DNA of 64,000 bases from Bacillota bacterium. GTDB lineage: Bacteria > Bacillota > Clostridia > Christensenellales > SZUA-584. The stretch is taken from the NCBI GenBank assembly GCA_023460085.1, contig JAEWRI010000021.1:86612-150611 (forward strand), given 5' to 3'. Both the position numbers and the translations under genes were made by a program. Below the pieces are notes generated by a model, which was not told the origin of the DNA, searched no databases, and saw only the letters and a list, made by a program, of their open reading frames with translations. Below, piece after piece: positions 8,397 through 17,900 of the stretch. Position 1 is the stretch's first letter. Each line of letters begins with the position of its first letter.

Positions 8397-8660
8397 ATGA
8401 CACGGTTTTCAAAGCTGAGGCAGAAGGAGGTCGTCAACGTACAGGACGGCGCTCGCCTTGGCTTCATATGCGATTTGATTGTGGACCACTGCACGGGTAA
8501 AATCTGCGGCATCGTCGTGCCGGGTCAGACGCGGTTTTCTTTCCTGTTCCGCGGTGAGCGAGATCAGGTAATACCATGGCGAAACATACGAAAGATTGGA
8601 GAAGACGTGATATTGGTGGAAATTGATGTAAACGGTATACCTAATTATCAGCAGGAGTAA
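8397..8660 (+). CDS. YlmC/YmxH family PRC-barrel sporulation protein
   Basis: An 87-residue protein. The segment FSKLRQKEVVNVQDGARLGF followed by the DLIVD strand is the signature of the YlmC/YmxH family, a PRC-barrel fold found in spore formers. GAGGTGAT precedes the chosen ATG at 8397; an earlier start at 8322 would read through the sigG terminator. Role unknown; in Clostridia the gene commonly follows sigG, as here. Confidence 0.85.
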   Translation: MTRFSKLRQKEVVNVQDGARLGFICDLIVDHCTGKICGIVVPGQTRFSFLFRGERDQVIPWRNIRKIGEDVILVEIDVNGIPNYQQE

Positions 8661-8784
8661 TGGATTTGCAGGAGGATAGCACCCCCCCATTTTAGATATT
8701 GCTTTACATAAGACGCCAGATTTTGATAACATATCACATATTCCCCGAATTATCAGGATCAATCTGTATTTTGCCTGATGTCTG

Positions 8785-8793
8785 TGATATAAT
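8785..8793 (+). promoter_or_regulatory. Extended -10 promoter before nrdR
   Basis: TG-A-TATAAT (8785-8793) is a perfect extended -10 element 27 bases before the nrdR start. No good -35 is visible (TGTATT at 17 bases). Confidence 0.55.
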
Positions 8794-8819
8794 ATACAAA
8801 AGCTGCGCGGGGGTGGGGT

Positions 8820-9275
8820 ATGAAGTGCATTTACTGCGGATATCTGGAAAGCAAGGTGGTCGATTCCCGGCCGACCGACGAGGGAAGCTCCATCCGGCGG
8901 CGCCGGGAATGTCTGGCGTGCAAAAAGCGTTTTACCACGTATGAGAAGATTGACAGCCTGCCGCTGCTCGTCGTCAAAAAAGACGGTGAGCGCGTTCCCT
9001 TCGATTCGGACAAGATTAAGATAGGCGTTCTGAAAGCATGCGAGAAGCGCCCTGTGCCGATGCAGGAAATTGAAGCGCTGGTTGCCAGCGTGGAAAAAAC
9101 CATATTCAACACGCTGCGGCAGGAAATCAGCTCCAAAGAAATCGGCGAATTGGTGATGAAGGGCCTAAAGGATTTAGACGACGTTGCCTATGTGCGGTTT
9201 GCGTCGGTTTATAAAGAATTCAAGGACGTGGACACGTTCATGAAGGAACTGCAGAGGTTATTGGCGGAAAAATGA
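8820..9275 (+). CDS. nrdR: Transcriptional repressor NrdR
   Basis: A 151-residue regulator of ribonucleotide reductase genes. The N-terminal zinc ribbon has CIYCG and CLACKKRF (two CxxC pairs), followed by an ATP-cone domain with VVKKDGERVPFDSDKI and SSKEIGELVMKGLKDLD. Family members sense dATP/ATP and bind NrdR boxes. No nrd gene is in the window, so its targets lie elsewhere. The stop overlaps pgeF by four bases. Confidence 0.96.
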   Translation: MKCIYCGYLESKVVDSRPTDEGSSIRRRRECLACKKRFTTYEKIDSLPLLVVKKDGERVPFDSDKIKIGVLKACEKRPVPMQEIEALVASVEKTIFNTLRQEISSKEIGELVMKGLKDLDDVAYVRFASVYKEFKDVDTFMKELQRLLAEK

Positions 9276-10087
9276 ACGGATTTCAACAAGGATTTACGCT
9301 GTGGAAGCGCGAAGGGGTACGGTTTCTGACGGTGCCGTCCTTCGAGCGCGCAGGCGGCGTGCGGTGCGCATTTTCCACCCGCGTGGGAGGAGTCAGCCCG
9401 GCACCGTATGATACATTGAATTTCAGCCGCAAGCGGGAACAAAATAAAGAGAATTTTATAGAGAATATGCGGCGCTTTGCAAGCGCGACAGGTTTCAATT
9501 ACATGGATGCCGTAGTCATACGGTATGCGCATAGCCCCCTGCTTTACCGGGCGGAGAGCAAGGACGCAGGATGCGGCGTGGTGCGCGAGGGGCTGCCGGA
9601 AACCTGTGACGGACTATACACCGACACCCCGGGGCTTCCCATATTATCGATGCATGCGGATTGTGTTCCGCTGTTTTTTTATGACCCCGTGGGACGCGCG
9701 GCATCGGTATGTCATGCAGGGTGGAAAGGGACTTCGCAGCATATGGCGCGTAACGCACTGCAGGCGCTGCTGTCTCTTGGATGTTCTGCGAAAGATATAT
9801 TGGCGGCGATAGGACCGTGTATCAGTGTGAAATACTATGAAGTGGGCGAGGAAGTCGCGGAGATTTTTGTCCGCGAGTTTGGCGATACGGTGATTCAGCG
9901 GCGTGATGGAAGCTGCTACGCGGATTTAGCAGCAGCCTGTGCATTGGACATGCTGGAGACTGGAGTCCCGATGCAAAATATCACGCTTTCCGGCCTTTGT
10001 ACTTACGGGCTGCCCAAACTATTCTATTCCCATCGGCGCGATCAGGGGCGCACAGGCGCAATGACCGCAATGATGGAACTGATTTGA
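9272..10087 (+). CDS. pgeF: Peptidoglycan editing factor PgeF/YlmD (polyphenol oxidase-fold, purine nucleoside phosphorylase-type)
   Basis: A 271-residue protein of the YfiH/YlmD family. The metal-binding residues are visible in SMHADCVPLFFYDP and SVCHAGWKGT, with FSTRVGGVSPAPYDTLNFS near the N-terminus and SGLCTYGLPKLFYSHRRD at the end. Family enzymes act on purine nucleosides and have been linked to fidelity of peptidoglycan precursors; the old laccase label is misleading. It overlaps nrdR (ATGA), so the two are co-translated. Confidence 0.9.
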   Translation: MNGFQQGFTLWKREGVRFLTVPSFERAGGVRCAFSTRVGGVSPAPYDTLNFSRKREQNKENFIENMRRFASATGFNYMDAVVIRYAHSPLLYRAESKDAGCGVVREGLPETCDGLYTDTPGLPILSMHADCVPLFFYDPVGRAASVCHAGWKGTSQHMARNALQALLSLGCSAKDILAAIGPCISVKYYEVGEEVAEIFVREFGDTVIQRRDGSCYADLAAACALDMLETGVPMQNITLSGLCTYGLPKLFYSHRRDQGRTGAMTAMMELI

Positions 10088-10097
10088 GGTGACATAT

Positions 10098-10790
10098 ATG
10101 GACGAAAAAATATTGATTGTCGATGATGAGCCCAATATTCTGGAATTGCTGGAATACAATCTGCGCAAAGAGGGCTATTCGGTGACTCGCGCAGACTCTG
10201 GAGAAAAAGCGATTTCAGCATTGGAACAGGAGAAGCCCGCTATCGTGCTGCTGGACCAAATGCTGCCCGGCTTGGACGGGCTAGATGTGCTGAAGCGCAT
10301 TCGCGCGAATGAGACCTATTCGGATATGCCCGTAATCATGGTGACCGCGAAATCCGAAGAGATTGACAAAATTGTGGGGTTGGAGCTGGGCGCGGACGAT
10401 TATATCACAAAACCCTTCAGTGTGCGGGAGTTGTGTGCCCGCGTAAAAGCGCAGCTGAGGCGTGCCAAACGCCCGGACGGCGTCGAAGCCTCAGGCATAC
10501 AGACCGGTGGCCTGCGCGTTGATACCGCCAGCTACAAGGCGTATATCGGCGACAGAGAATTAAAGCTGACACTGAAAGAATTCGAGCTTTTAAACCTTTT
10601 GATGGCAAACCGGGGCGTGGTGCTTACGCGTGACACCATATTGAATCGCGTATGGGGATATGAGTATTTCGGCGAAACGCGTACGGTGGACGTGCACATC
10701 ACGAATCTGCGCAGGAAGATCGAGGAATACGGAGACTGCATCGAAACGGTAAGAGGCGTGGGATACCGTTTTAACGAAAAAAATGAATAG
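10098..10790 (+). CDS. PhoP/PhoB-type response regulator
   Basis: A 230-residue OmpR-family regulator: receiver domain (residues 1-120) with acidic pocket IVDDE, phospho-acceptor Asp53 in LLDQMLPG and Lys in YITKPFSVREL, then a winged-helix DNA-binding domain with GYEYFGETRTVDVHITNLRRKI. ATG 10098 follows GAGGTGA at ideal spacing; an upstream GTG at 10089 sits inside that site. It overlaps the kinase gene by eight bases. Closest in architecture to PhoP of phosphate control, but no pst or phosphatase genes lie nearby. Confidence 0.88.
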   Translation: MDEKILIVDDEPNILELLEYNLRKEGYSVTRADSGEKAISALEQEKPAIVLLDQMLPGLDGLDVLKRIRANETYSDMPVIMVTAKSEEIDKIVGLELGADDYITKPFSVRELCARVKAQLRRAKRPDGVEASGIQTGGLRVDTASYKAYIGDRELKLTLKEFELLNLLMANRGVVLTRDTILNRVWGYEYFGETRTVDVHITNLRRKIEEYGDCIETVRGVGYRFNEKNE

Positions 10791-12522
10791 GCTGTTCAGA
10801 CGGATTGCGCGAAGGTTCAGCATACTTTTTGCTATCGTGATCATTGTCACGATCTGCGTAAGTTACTTTTACCTGAACGATGCTTATGTGAAGCATACGC
10901 AGGAATCGCTGTTAAGCGAAGCGCGCGTCATTGCGTATCTGGCAGAGGCCAGAAGCGACATCGGACAGATCTCCACGGCTATGGAAGAAAAACAGGGCGT
11001 TCGCGTGACGGTGATAAGCAACGACGGAACGGTGCTGATGGATACTGAAGCGGACGCATCTCAGCTGGAAAGCCATCTGGGCAGGCCGGAGGTCCAGCAG
11101 GCGTTGAAAGCAGGAGAGGGTACAGATATACGCCGAAGCGATACGCTGGGAAAGGACTTAATTTATGTTGCGGTAAGCGCACCGGAAACAGGGTATGTTA
11201 TTCGGCTTGCGATGCCGCTGGAAGGCATTGCGGAATACTCAATGAACCTGCTTATGCCCCTGCTTGTGATACTGTTGGTATCATTTTTACTCTGCCTTGT
11301 TATCTCGCTGTATATTTCCCGCAGCATCACGCTGCCGCTGACACGGATGAAACGCTATGCGGCAAGGATTGCGCTGGGAGAATACGACGGCATCACACCG
11401 CTTCATACAGGTGACGAGCTGGAGGATCTTTCTGTGGCGATGAACGATATGGCGGGGGCTTTGAAACGCAGCGTAGAAGACATCACGGAAAAGAATTCCC
11501 GCCTGCAGGCAGTGTTTCGTGCGGTTCCGGGCGGCATTCTTGCCATTGACAACCACGAGATCGTTACGATGATAAACCCGGCGGCGACAGAGATGTTCGC
11601 CATACGGGAAAAACCAGAGGGAAGGCATTTTCTGGAGGTTGTGAAACACGCCAAGCTGGAGATGGTCATTCGGGAAGCGTTGGAAAAACGGGTGCCTGTG
11701 GAACGCGAAATCAGGATGGTGAGAGGCATGGAGGAGCGCTTTCTGCAGGTATTCTCAGTTCCCGTTGTCAGCGAAGGCATTGCGTTTGGCGTTATACTGC
11801 TCGCGCAGGATATTACACGGATCCGCAAACTGGAAAATATGCGGAGCGAATTCGCCGCCAATGTTTCGCACGAGCTGAAGACACCCCTCACCGTGATCAG
11901 CGGATTTGTGGACACGCTGAAGGGCCCTGACATCACTCCGGAAGATACCACGAGGTTTCTGGACATCATCAGTCTGGAGTCCGAGAGGCTGACGCGGCTG
12001 ATTGACGATGTGCTGTCTCTCTCGGAAATTGAAAGCGCATCCGCTCCGCCTGCTGCGATTGTGGATATCCGCCAGGGGGTGCGTGAAGCGGCGGAATTGC
12101 TGCAGCGCAATGCGGAGGAGAAGGACATTGCACTCACCGTAGAACTGCCGAAGGTACGCATTCCCGTAGCGGCAGATAAGGATCGCGTCAAACAGATGAT
12201 GATAAACTTGATTGACAACGCGATAAAGTATACGCCAAAGGGAGGCCGCGTGCAGGTTTCGGTGGAGCGTGAGGAAGAGAATTGTATTCTTCGCGTCAGC
12301 GATACGGGAATCGGTATTCCGGAAGAAAATCTGCCGAGGCTGTTTGAGCGATTCTACCGGGTTGATAAAAGCCGTTCGCGCTCTCTTGGCGGTACAGGGT
12401 TGGGGCTTGCCATTGTCAAGCACATTGTCAGCTTGCTGGGCGGCCGCATAGACGTTCAAAGCAGGGTGGGGCAGGGTACGGTGTTCGCGGTTACTGTACC
12501 GGTGGGAAAACGCGACATCTAG
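10783..12522 (+). CDS. PhoR-type sensor histidine kinase
   Basis: A 579-residue kinase: transmembrane helix 1 (about residues 10-30), extracytoplasmic domain, helix 2 (about 150-178), HAMP (about 180-232), PAS (about 240-345), dimerisation/phospho-acceptor domain with His363 in NVSHELKTPL, and ATPase domain with NLIDNAIKYTPKGG, DTGIGI and GTGLGLAIVKHI. The TM-ext-TM-HAMP-PAS order is that of PhoR. Partner of the overlapping upstream regulator. A terminator-like hairpin follows before rimP. Confidence 0.9.
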   Translation: MNRLFRRIARRFSILFAIVIIVTICVSYFYLNDAYVKHTQESLLSEARVIAYLAEARSDIGQISTAMEEKQGVRVTVISNDGTVLMDTEADASQLESHLGRPEVQQALKAGEGTDIRRSDTLGKDLIYVAVSAPETGYVIRLAMPLEGIAEYSMNLLMPLLVILLVSFLLCLVISLYISRSITLPLTRMKRYAARIALGEYDGITPLHTGDELEDLSVAMNDMAGALKRSVEDITEKNSRLQAVFRAVPGGILAIDNHEIVTMINPAATEMFAIREKPEGRHFLEVVKHAKLEMVIREALEKRVPVEREIRMVRGMEERFLQVFSVPVVSEGIAFGVILLAQDITRIRKLENMRSEFAANVSHELKTPLTVISGFVDTLKGPDITPEDTTRFLDIISLESERLTRLIDDVLSLSEIESASAPPAAIVDIRQGVREAAELLQRNAEEKDIALTVELPKVRIPVAADKDRVKQMMINLIDNAIKYTPKGGRVQVSVEREEENCILRVSDTGIGIPEENLPRLFERFYRVDKSRSRSLGGTGLGLAIVKHIVSLLGGRIDVQSRVGQGTVFAVTVPVGKRDI

Positions 12523-12597
12523 AAGAAATGTTGGCTGGGTACTTGCGCTTTGCCGCATGATATGGTAGTATCTCTTTAAGGTATGCGAGTTGTTGCG

Positions 12598-12622
12598 AGA
12601 GTGGGTCAGTTCCCACTCTTTT
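12598..12622 (+). terminator. Terminator or attenuator hairpin in the rimP leader
   Basis: GAGTGGG (12599-12605) pairs perfectly with CCCACTC (12612-12618), loop TCAGTT, followed by TTTT. It lies about 100 bases before rimP. It could end the kinase transcript or act as an attenuator in the leader of the translation operon. Confidence 0.6.
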
Positions 12623-12721
12623 CAATTGTAAAGTCCCCCAAAAGGCGAAGAATTTGAAAATGCGGCTGCGTATACGGTTGAACTAAGAAGAGACTGGCAG
12701 GTGTAGGATATCTCCAAAAAG

Positions 12722-13168
12722 GTGGAACAGGCGGTGGAAGCCGCGGTGTTGCCCGTCATAGAGGGCAGCGGTTACGAATACGTGGGAACTGAAGTCAAAA
12801 AGACTTCGGATGCAGTGGAACTGATCGTATATATCGACAGTCCGAACGGCATCGGGCTGGATGATTGCGAGAAAATCAGCCGGCTTATTGATCCCATCAT
12901 TGAGGAAAAAGACCCTATAGAAGGGCCGTATTACCTTTGCGTATCGTCGCCGGGAATAGACAGGCCGTTGAAATCTCCCCGGGATTTTGCGCGCAGCATT
13001 GGTAAAAAGGTGGATATCCGGCTCTTTGCCGCCGTAGACAAAAAGAAGGAATTCACCGGCACACTCGTTTCGTATGACGGGGAAGGCTTTGCGGCAGAGA
13101 TTACGGGTCAGGAACGTAAGTTTCTGTACGAAGACACAGCCATCGTTCGACTCCACGTGGATTTTTGA
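12722..13168 (+). CDS. rimP: Ribosome maturation factor RimP
   Basis: About 150 residues, with GSGYEYVGTEVKK, VYIDSPNGIGLDDCEKISR and the hallmark YLCVSSPGIDRPLKSPRDF. RimP assists 30S maturation. The start is uncertain. GTG 12722 has no convincing ribosome site. In frame upstream, codons from ATC 12710 encode I-S-K-K-V-E, which lines up with the common MSKKVE N-terminus, and AGGTG (12699-12703) lies six bases before it; the next codon but one upstream (12704) is a stop. So translation may begin at an AUC codon. The gene opens the rimP-nusA-infB operon. Confidence 0.9.
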   Translation: MEQAVEAAVLPVIEGSGYEYVGTEVKKTSDAVELIVYIDSPNGIGLDDCEKISRLIDPIIEEKDPIEGPYYLCVSSPGIDRPLKSPRDFARSIGKKVDIRLFAAVDKKKEFTGTLVSYDGEGFAAEITGQERKFLYEDTAIVRLHVDF

Positions 13169-13181
13169 GGGAGGATGCAGT

Positions 13182-14315
13182 ATGAACACTGAATTTATCA
13201 GCGCGCTTACGGCGCTCGAAAAGGAAAAGGGAATCGACAAGCACGTGCTCATAGAGGCGATTGAAAGTGCATTGGTTTCCGCATATAAAAAGAATTATGG
13301 CGCAACGCAGGATGTGCGCGTCGAAGTGGATCCCTCCAGCGGCGCTTTTCGTGTTTTCGCGAAAAAGACGGTAGTGGAAGAAGTGATGGACGACGGCATT
13401 GAGATATCCGTTAACGATGCGCACAAAATCAATGTAGCCTACGAGCCGGGAGATATGCTGGAAATTGAAGTAACGCCCGGTACCTTCGGGCGTATAGCGG
13501 CGCAGACGGCCAAGCAGGTAGTCGTACACCGGCTGCGCGAAGCCGAACGCGGCGTCGTATTTGATAAATTCATTGAGCGTGAAGGCGAAATCATGAACGC
13601 CGTGATCCACCGCGTAGACAAGGGCAGTGTACTGCTGGAACTGGATGGAGCGGAAGGGATTATGCCGGCGTCGGAATGTATGCCGGGTGAGCGCTACGCC
13701 ATCAATGATCATATTCGCGTATATGTGATGGAGGTCCGCAAGACCACAAAGGGTCCGCAGATCGTGGTATCACGCACGCATCCGGGGCTTTTAAAGCGCC
13801 TCTTCGAAATTGAGGTTCCGGAAATCATGCAGAATATCGTGCACATTCGGAGTATCGCGCGCGAGGCGGGGTCGCGCACTAAAATCGCGGTGAGCTCGGA
13901 TGATGAGAACGTCGATCCGGTGGGTTCCTGCGTCGGCCAGAAAGGCAGCCGCATCGACCGAATCGTATCTGAAATTGGAAACGAGAAGATAGACGTCATT
14001 CCCTGGAGCTCGGATCCCATTGAATTCATCGCAAACTCGCTGCGCCCGGCCAAGGTGCTGATGGTGCAGATAAACGAGGATGAAAAAGCCGCCAAAGTGG
14101 TTGTTCCGGACTATCAGCTGTCGCTGGCTATTGGCCGCGAAGGGCAGAACGCGCGGCTCGCTGCGAAGCTGACCGGCTGGAAGATTGACATCAAGAGCCA
14201 GACTCAGATTGAGCAGGTGCTCTTTGGAGAGCAGTCTGAGCAGACGGAAGAAGACAACCGACCTGCGGGTGAAAGCTATTACGACGACTTTGAAATAGAC
14301 GATACGGAAGAATAG
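13182..14315 (+). CDS. nusA: Transcription termination/antitermination factor NusA
   Basis: A 377-residue protein with N-terminal polymerase-binding domain (about 1-125), S1 domain (about 130-200), and two KH domains (about 200-345; SRTHPGLLKRLFEIEVPEI, CVGQKGSRIDRI, GREGQNARLAAKLTGWKI). The C-terminus is a short acidic tail, as in Firmicutes, without the extra acidic repeats of Proteobacteria. The ATG at 13182 follows GAGGGAGG; a longer frame beginning inside rimP is not supported. It modulates pausing, termination and antitermination with NusB, encoded 10 kb upstream. Confidence 0.97.
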   Translation: MNTEFISALTALEKEKGIDKHVLIEAIESALVSAYKKNYGATQDVRVEVDPSSGAFRVFAKKTVVEEVMDDGIEISVNDAHKINVAYEPGDMLEIEVTPGTFGRIAAQTAKQVVVHRLREAERGVVFDKFIEREGEIMNAVIHRVDKGSVLLELDGAEGIMPASECMPGERYAINDHIRVYVMEVRKTTKGPQIVVSRTHPGLLKRLFEIEVPEIMQNIVHIRSIAREAGSRTKIAVSSDDENVDPVGSCVGQKGSRIDRIVSEIGNEKIDVIPWSSDPIEFIANSLRPAKVLMVQINEDEKAAKVVVPDYQLSLAIGREGQNARLAAKLTGWKIDIKSQTQIEQVLFGEQSEQTEEDNRPAGESYYDDFEIDDTEE

Positions 14316-14326
14316 GCGGGTAACGG

Positions 14327-14599
14327 TTGAAGACTAAAAAGGTGCCTGTTCGCATGTGTATCGCGTGCAGAGAGGGCAGAACAAAAAAGGAATTGGTGAG
14401 AGTCGTTGCTACGGATCAAGGGCTGATGCCGGATGAGACCGGCAAGGCTCATGGCCGCGGAGCATATCTGTGTCCGGACGTAGCGTGTCTGGATAGGGCG
14501 CAGAAAACCAAAGCCTTTGAAAGGACGCTGGAAATGGGGCTGAATGAAGCTTCATACAATGCAATTAAAAGGGTGATATTACGGCGTGGGCTCAAATAG
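14327..14599 (+). CDS. YlxR (RnpM/DUF448) family RNA-binding protein
   Basis: A 90-residue protein with RMCIACREGRTKKELVRVV and HGRGAYLC, the YlxR signature. It starts at TTG 14327, twelve bases after nusA. The family is encoded between nusA and infB in Firmicutes and binds RNA; in Bacillus it has been reported to modulate RNase P activity. Confidence 0.9.
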   Translation: MKTKKVPVRMCIACREGRTKKELVRVVATDQGLMPDETGKAHGRGAYLCPDVACLDRAQKTKAFERTLEMGLNEASYNAIKRVILRRGLK

Positions 14600-14906
14600 C
14601 ATGGCGTATGTGGGTCTGGCGTTTCGCGCCGGGCGGGCGCTTGCAGGGACTGCGGCGTGTGAAAAAGGGGTTAAAAGCAGAGATGTCTATCTGTTGCTGA
14701 TGCAGCGGGAGCTCTCGGAAGGGACAAAAGAAAAGTTTTTGCGGATTTGTGAGCGGAATGGAACGATGGTACGGACGGTGGAAGAGCCGGGAGCTGTGGG
14801 GCGCGCGATAGGAAGGCCGGAGGTTATGCTTGTCGGCCTGACTGACAAGGGTCTGGCGGAAGCAGCCAGAGGGATTATTGATGGTGTCAAGGGGAGAATT
14901 GAATGA
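14586..14906 (+). CDS. YlxQ-type L7Ae family ribosomal protein-like
   Basis: A 106-residue L7Ae/L30e-fold protein with GLAFRAGRALAGTAACEKGVK, as in YlxQ kink-turn-binding proteins. GTG 14586 overlaps the ylxR end; ATG 14601 is a possible later start. It overlaps infB by four bases (ATGA). Conserved position between ylxR and infB. Confidence 0.85.
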   Translation: MGSNSMAYVGLAFRAGRALAGTAACEKGVKSRDVYLLLMQRELSEGTKEKFLRICERNGTMVRTVEEPGAVGRAIGRPEVMLVGLTDKGLAEAARGIIDGVKGRIE

Positions 14907-17900
14907 GTAAACTGAAGATTATCGATTTGAATAAGCAGCTGCTGCAGCACTCTACCGAGACAGTAGGCCGCATGGAGGGGCTGCAGAACAGCGTACAGAA
15001 CCATCTAGCCACGCTCAAACGCATTGAGGCAGAGCTGATTAAGATTGCGCGCGCGGAAGCCGAGGAAAATCGGGTGCGCGCACAACAGGAAGCGGAGCAG
15101 CAAGCAAAGGCAGAAGTGCAGCGCGCAGAGGAAGAGGCGTCCAGAGCCGCTGCTGCTGCGGCAAAAGCCGAAGCTGATAAGCGGGCGGCGGAAGAAGCGA
15201 GAAAGAAAGCGGAGACAGCGAAGACGGAAGCCGCGGCCGTGCGGCAGGAGCCGAAGGCACAGGAAATCAATGCTCCGGCAACCAACAAACCGGAAGCGCC
15301 GCAGCCGCCCAAAGCGGAGACCACAGCACCCGCAGAGAAAAAGGCGGAACCCAATACCGTAAAGCCTGAGGTTCGAACAGCCGAACCGGCAGTTGGCGCG
15401 CAGGAGCCTCGGGACACGCAAACTCAGGGGCAACAGCGCGACTATCCGCGTCCGGAGGGTCAAGGACAGCAACGCGATTTCCAGCGCCCGCAGGGACAGC
15501 AGCGTGACTATCCGCGTCCGGAGGGTCAAGGACAGCAGCGCGATTTCCAGCGCCCGCAGGGGCAGGGACAACAGCGCGATTTCCAGCGTCCGGAGGGTCA
15601 AGGACAGCAGCGTGACTACCAGCGCCCGCAGGGACAGGGACAGCAGCGCGATTTCCAGCGCCCGCAGGGACAGGGACAGCAGCGCGATTTCCAGCGCCCG
15701 CTGGGACAGGGACAGCAGCGCGATTTCCAGCGTCCGCAGGGACAGGGACAGCAGCGCGATTTCCAGCGTCCGCAGGGTCAGGGACAGCAGCGTGATTTCC
15801 AGCGTCCGATGGGACAGGGACAGCAGCGTGATTTCCAGCGTCCGATGGGCCAGGGACAGCAGCGTGATTTCCAGCGTCCGATGGGTCAGGGACAAGGCAC
15901 GGGAAGGCCTTTTCAAAGAGATTTTGGTCCGAGACCGGCAGGACAGGGCGGTCCGGTAAGGCCGGGTCAGCGGCCTCCAATGGGCGCGCGGCGTCCAACA
16001 ACGGGGGAAACATCTACGCCTGAGTTTGTGCCAGTGGAAAAGCGCGGGCCGCAGACCAAGAAACATCCGACGACGAATACTTACGCCAAGGATGACAAGA
16101 ATAAGAAATCAAAGAAGACGTTACTGAAAGAGCAGGGCGCTTTCGACCGTGATGACGATAGATACAGGAGCGCGCGCAAGCGTTCCAAGTTTAAACCCAT
16201 ACCATTAATGGCGCCAATCGTCGTAGACAGGATTATAATGACAACCGAAACCATATCTGTGAAATCGCTCGCTGAGAAGACGGGCAAGCCGGTAGCCGAT
16301 CTGTTAAAGAAACTGCTGCTTCTGGGAATGATGTGCACCATCAACTCGGAACTCGACTATGATACTGCGCAGCTTATCTGCTCGGAATTCGGGATTGCGG
16401 TGGAATACAAGCTCGACAAAACCGCCGAAGATGTATTGGGTGAAGGCGACATTGTAGATACCGAGGAAAATCTGGTGTCACGTCCCCCGATTGTGACGAT
16501 TATGGGCCATGTCGATCACGGCAAGACTTCGTTGCTGGACGCTATCCGCTCTACGCGCGTAACGGAGCACGAGGCCGGCGGTATCACGCAGCATATTGGT
16601 GCTTATACGATTACGCACAAGGATCAGAGCATCACCTTCCTCGATACGCCGGGACACGAGGCGTTTACGGCAATGCGTGCCAGAGGCGCGCAGGTGACGG
16701 ACATCGCTATACTCGTGGTCGCCGCAGACGATGGCGTGATGCCGCAGACGGTAGAGGCCATTAACCATGCCAAAGCCGCGAATGTGCCCATCATCGTCGC
16801 GATCAATAAGATGGATAAACCTAACGCAAACCCGGAGCGCGTCAAACAGGGTCTCACCGAGTACGGGCTTGTCGCAGAGGAATGGGGCGGCGACGCCGTT
16901 ATCGTACCCGTATCGGCAGTTACCAAAGAAGGCATCGAGCACCTTCTGGAGATGATATTGCTCGTATCGGAGGTGCAGGAGCTAAAGGCCAATCCGAATC
17001 GACTTGCAAAGGGTACCATCGTCGAAGCGAAGCTCGACAAGGGCCGCGGCCCCGTAGCTACGGTGCTAGTGCAAAACGGTACGCTGCATGTTTCCGATAT
17101 GATCGTCGCGGGTACGGCCTATGGCCGCGTACGCGCGATGCTGGACGATTTGGGCAACCGTGTGGATGAAGCGCTTCCTTCACAACCGGTGGAAGTGGTT
17201 GGCTTCTCCGAGGTGCCTGTCGCGGGCGATATACTCTTCGCGGTAGAGCAGGATAAGCTGACTCGTCAGGTTGCCGAAGAGCGCAAGGATAAGCAGAAAG
17301 CCGACATGCTCAAGAACCTCTCCAAGATGTCGCTGGACGATCTGTTCAGTCAGGTCGAAGAAGGCAAGGTGCAGGATCTCAATATTGTTATCAAAGCGGA
17401 TGTACAGGGCTCCGTTGAAGCGGTGCGGCAAGCGCTCGAAAAGCTCAGTAACAAGGATGTTCGCGTAAAGGTGATACACGCGGGAGTAGGGGCCATCAAG
17501 GCCATGGACGTCATGCTGGCGTCGGCGTCCAATGCCATCATCATTGGTTTCAACGTCCGGCCTGATGCCGCAGCGCGCGCCGAAGCGGAAAAAGAAAAAG
17601 TGGAACTGCGGCTCTACCGCGTGATTTACAAAGCGATAGAGGATATCCAGCTTGCCATGAAGGGCATGCTCGCACCCGAGTTCAAGGAAGTCGTGCTGGG
17701 CCGTGCCGAGGTGCGCACCACCTTCAGCGTGTCAAGCATTGGTACCATCGCGGGCAGCTATGTCACCGAAGGCAAGATTGTCAAAACTGCGTCTGTGCGC
17801 CTGCTGCGCGACAACGTGGTGGTACACGAGGGAAGTATCGCCTCGCTAAAGCGCTTTAAGGATGACGCCAAGGAAGTTAACCAAGGATACGAATGCGGCA

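Noticed and set aside
15430..15894. CRISPR-like periodicity of 36 bases
   Set aside because: The units are contiguous, with no unique spacers, and stay in frame within infB.
15005..16066. Long minus-strand open frames (353 and 248 codons) opposite the infB repeat
   Set aside because: They arise because the 36-bp repeat has no stop in these frames. infB is certain on the other strand, and these proteins are only the repeat read backwards.
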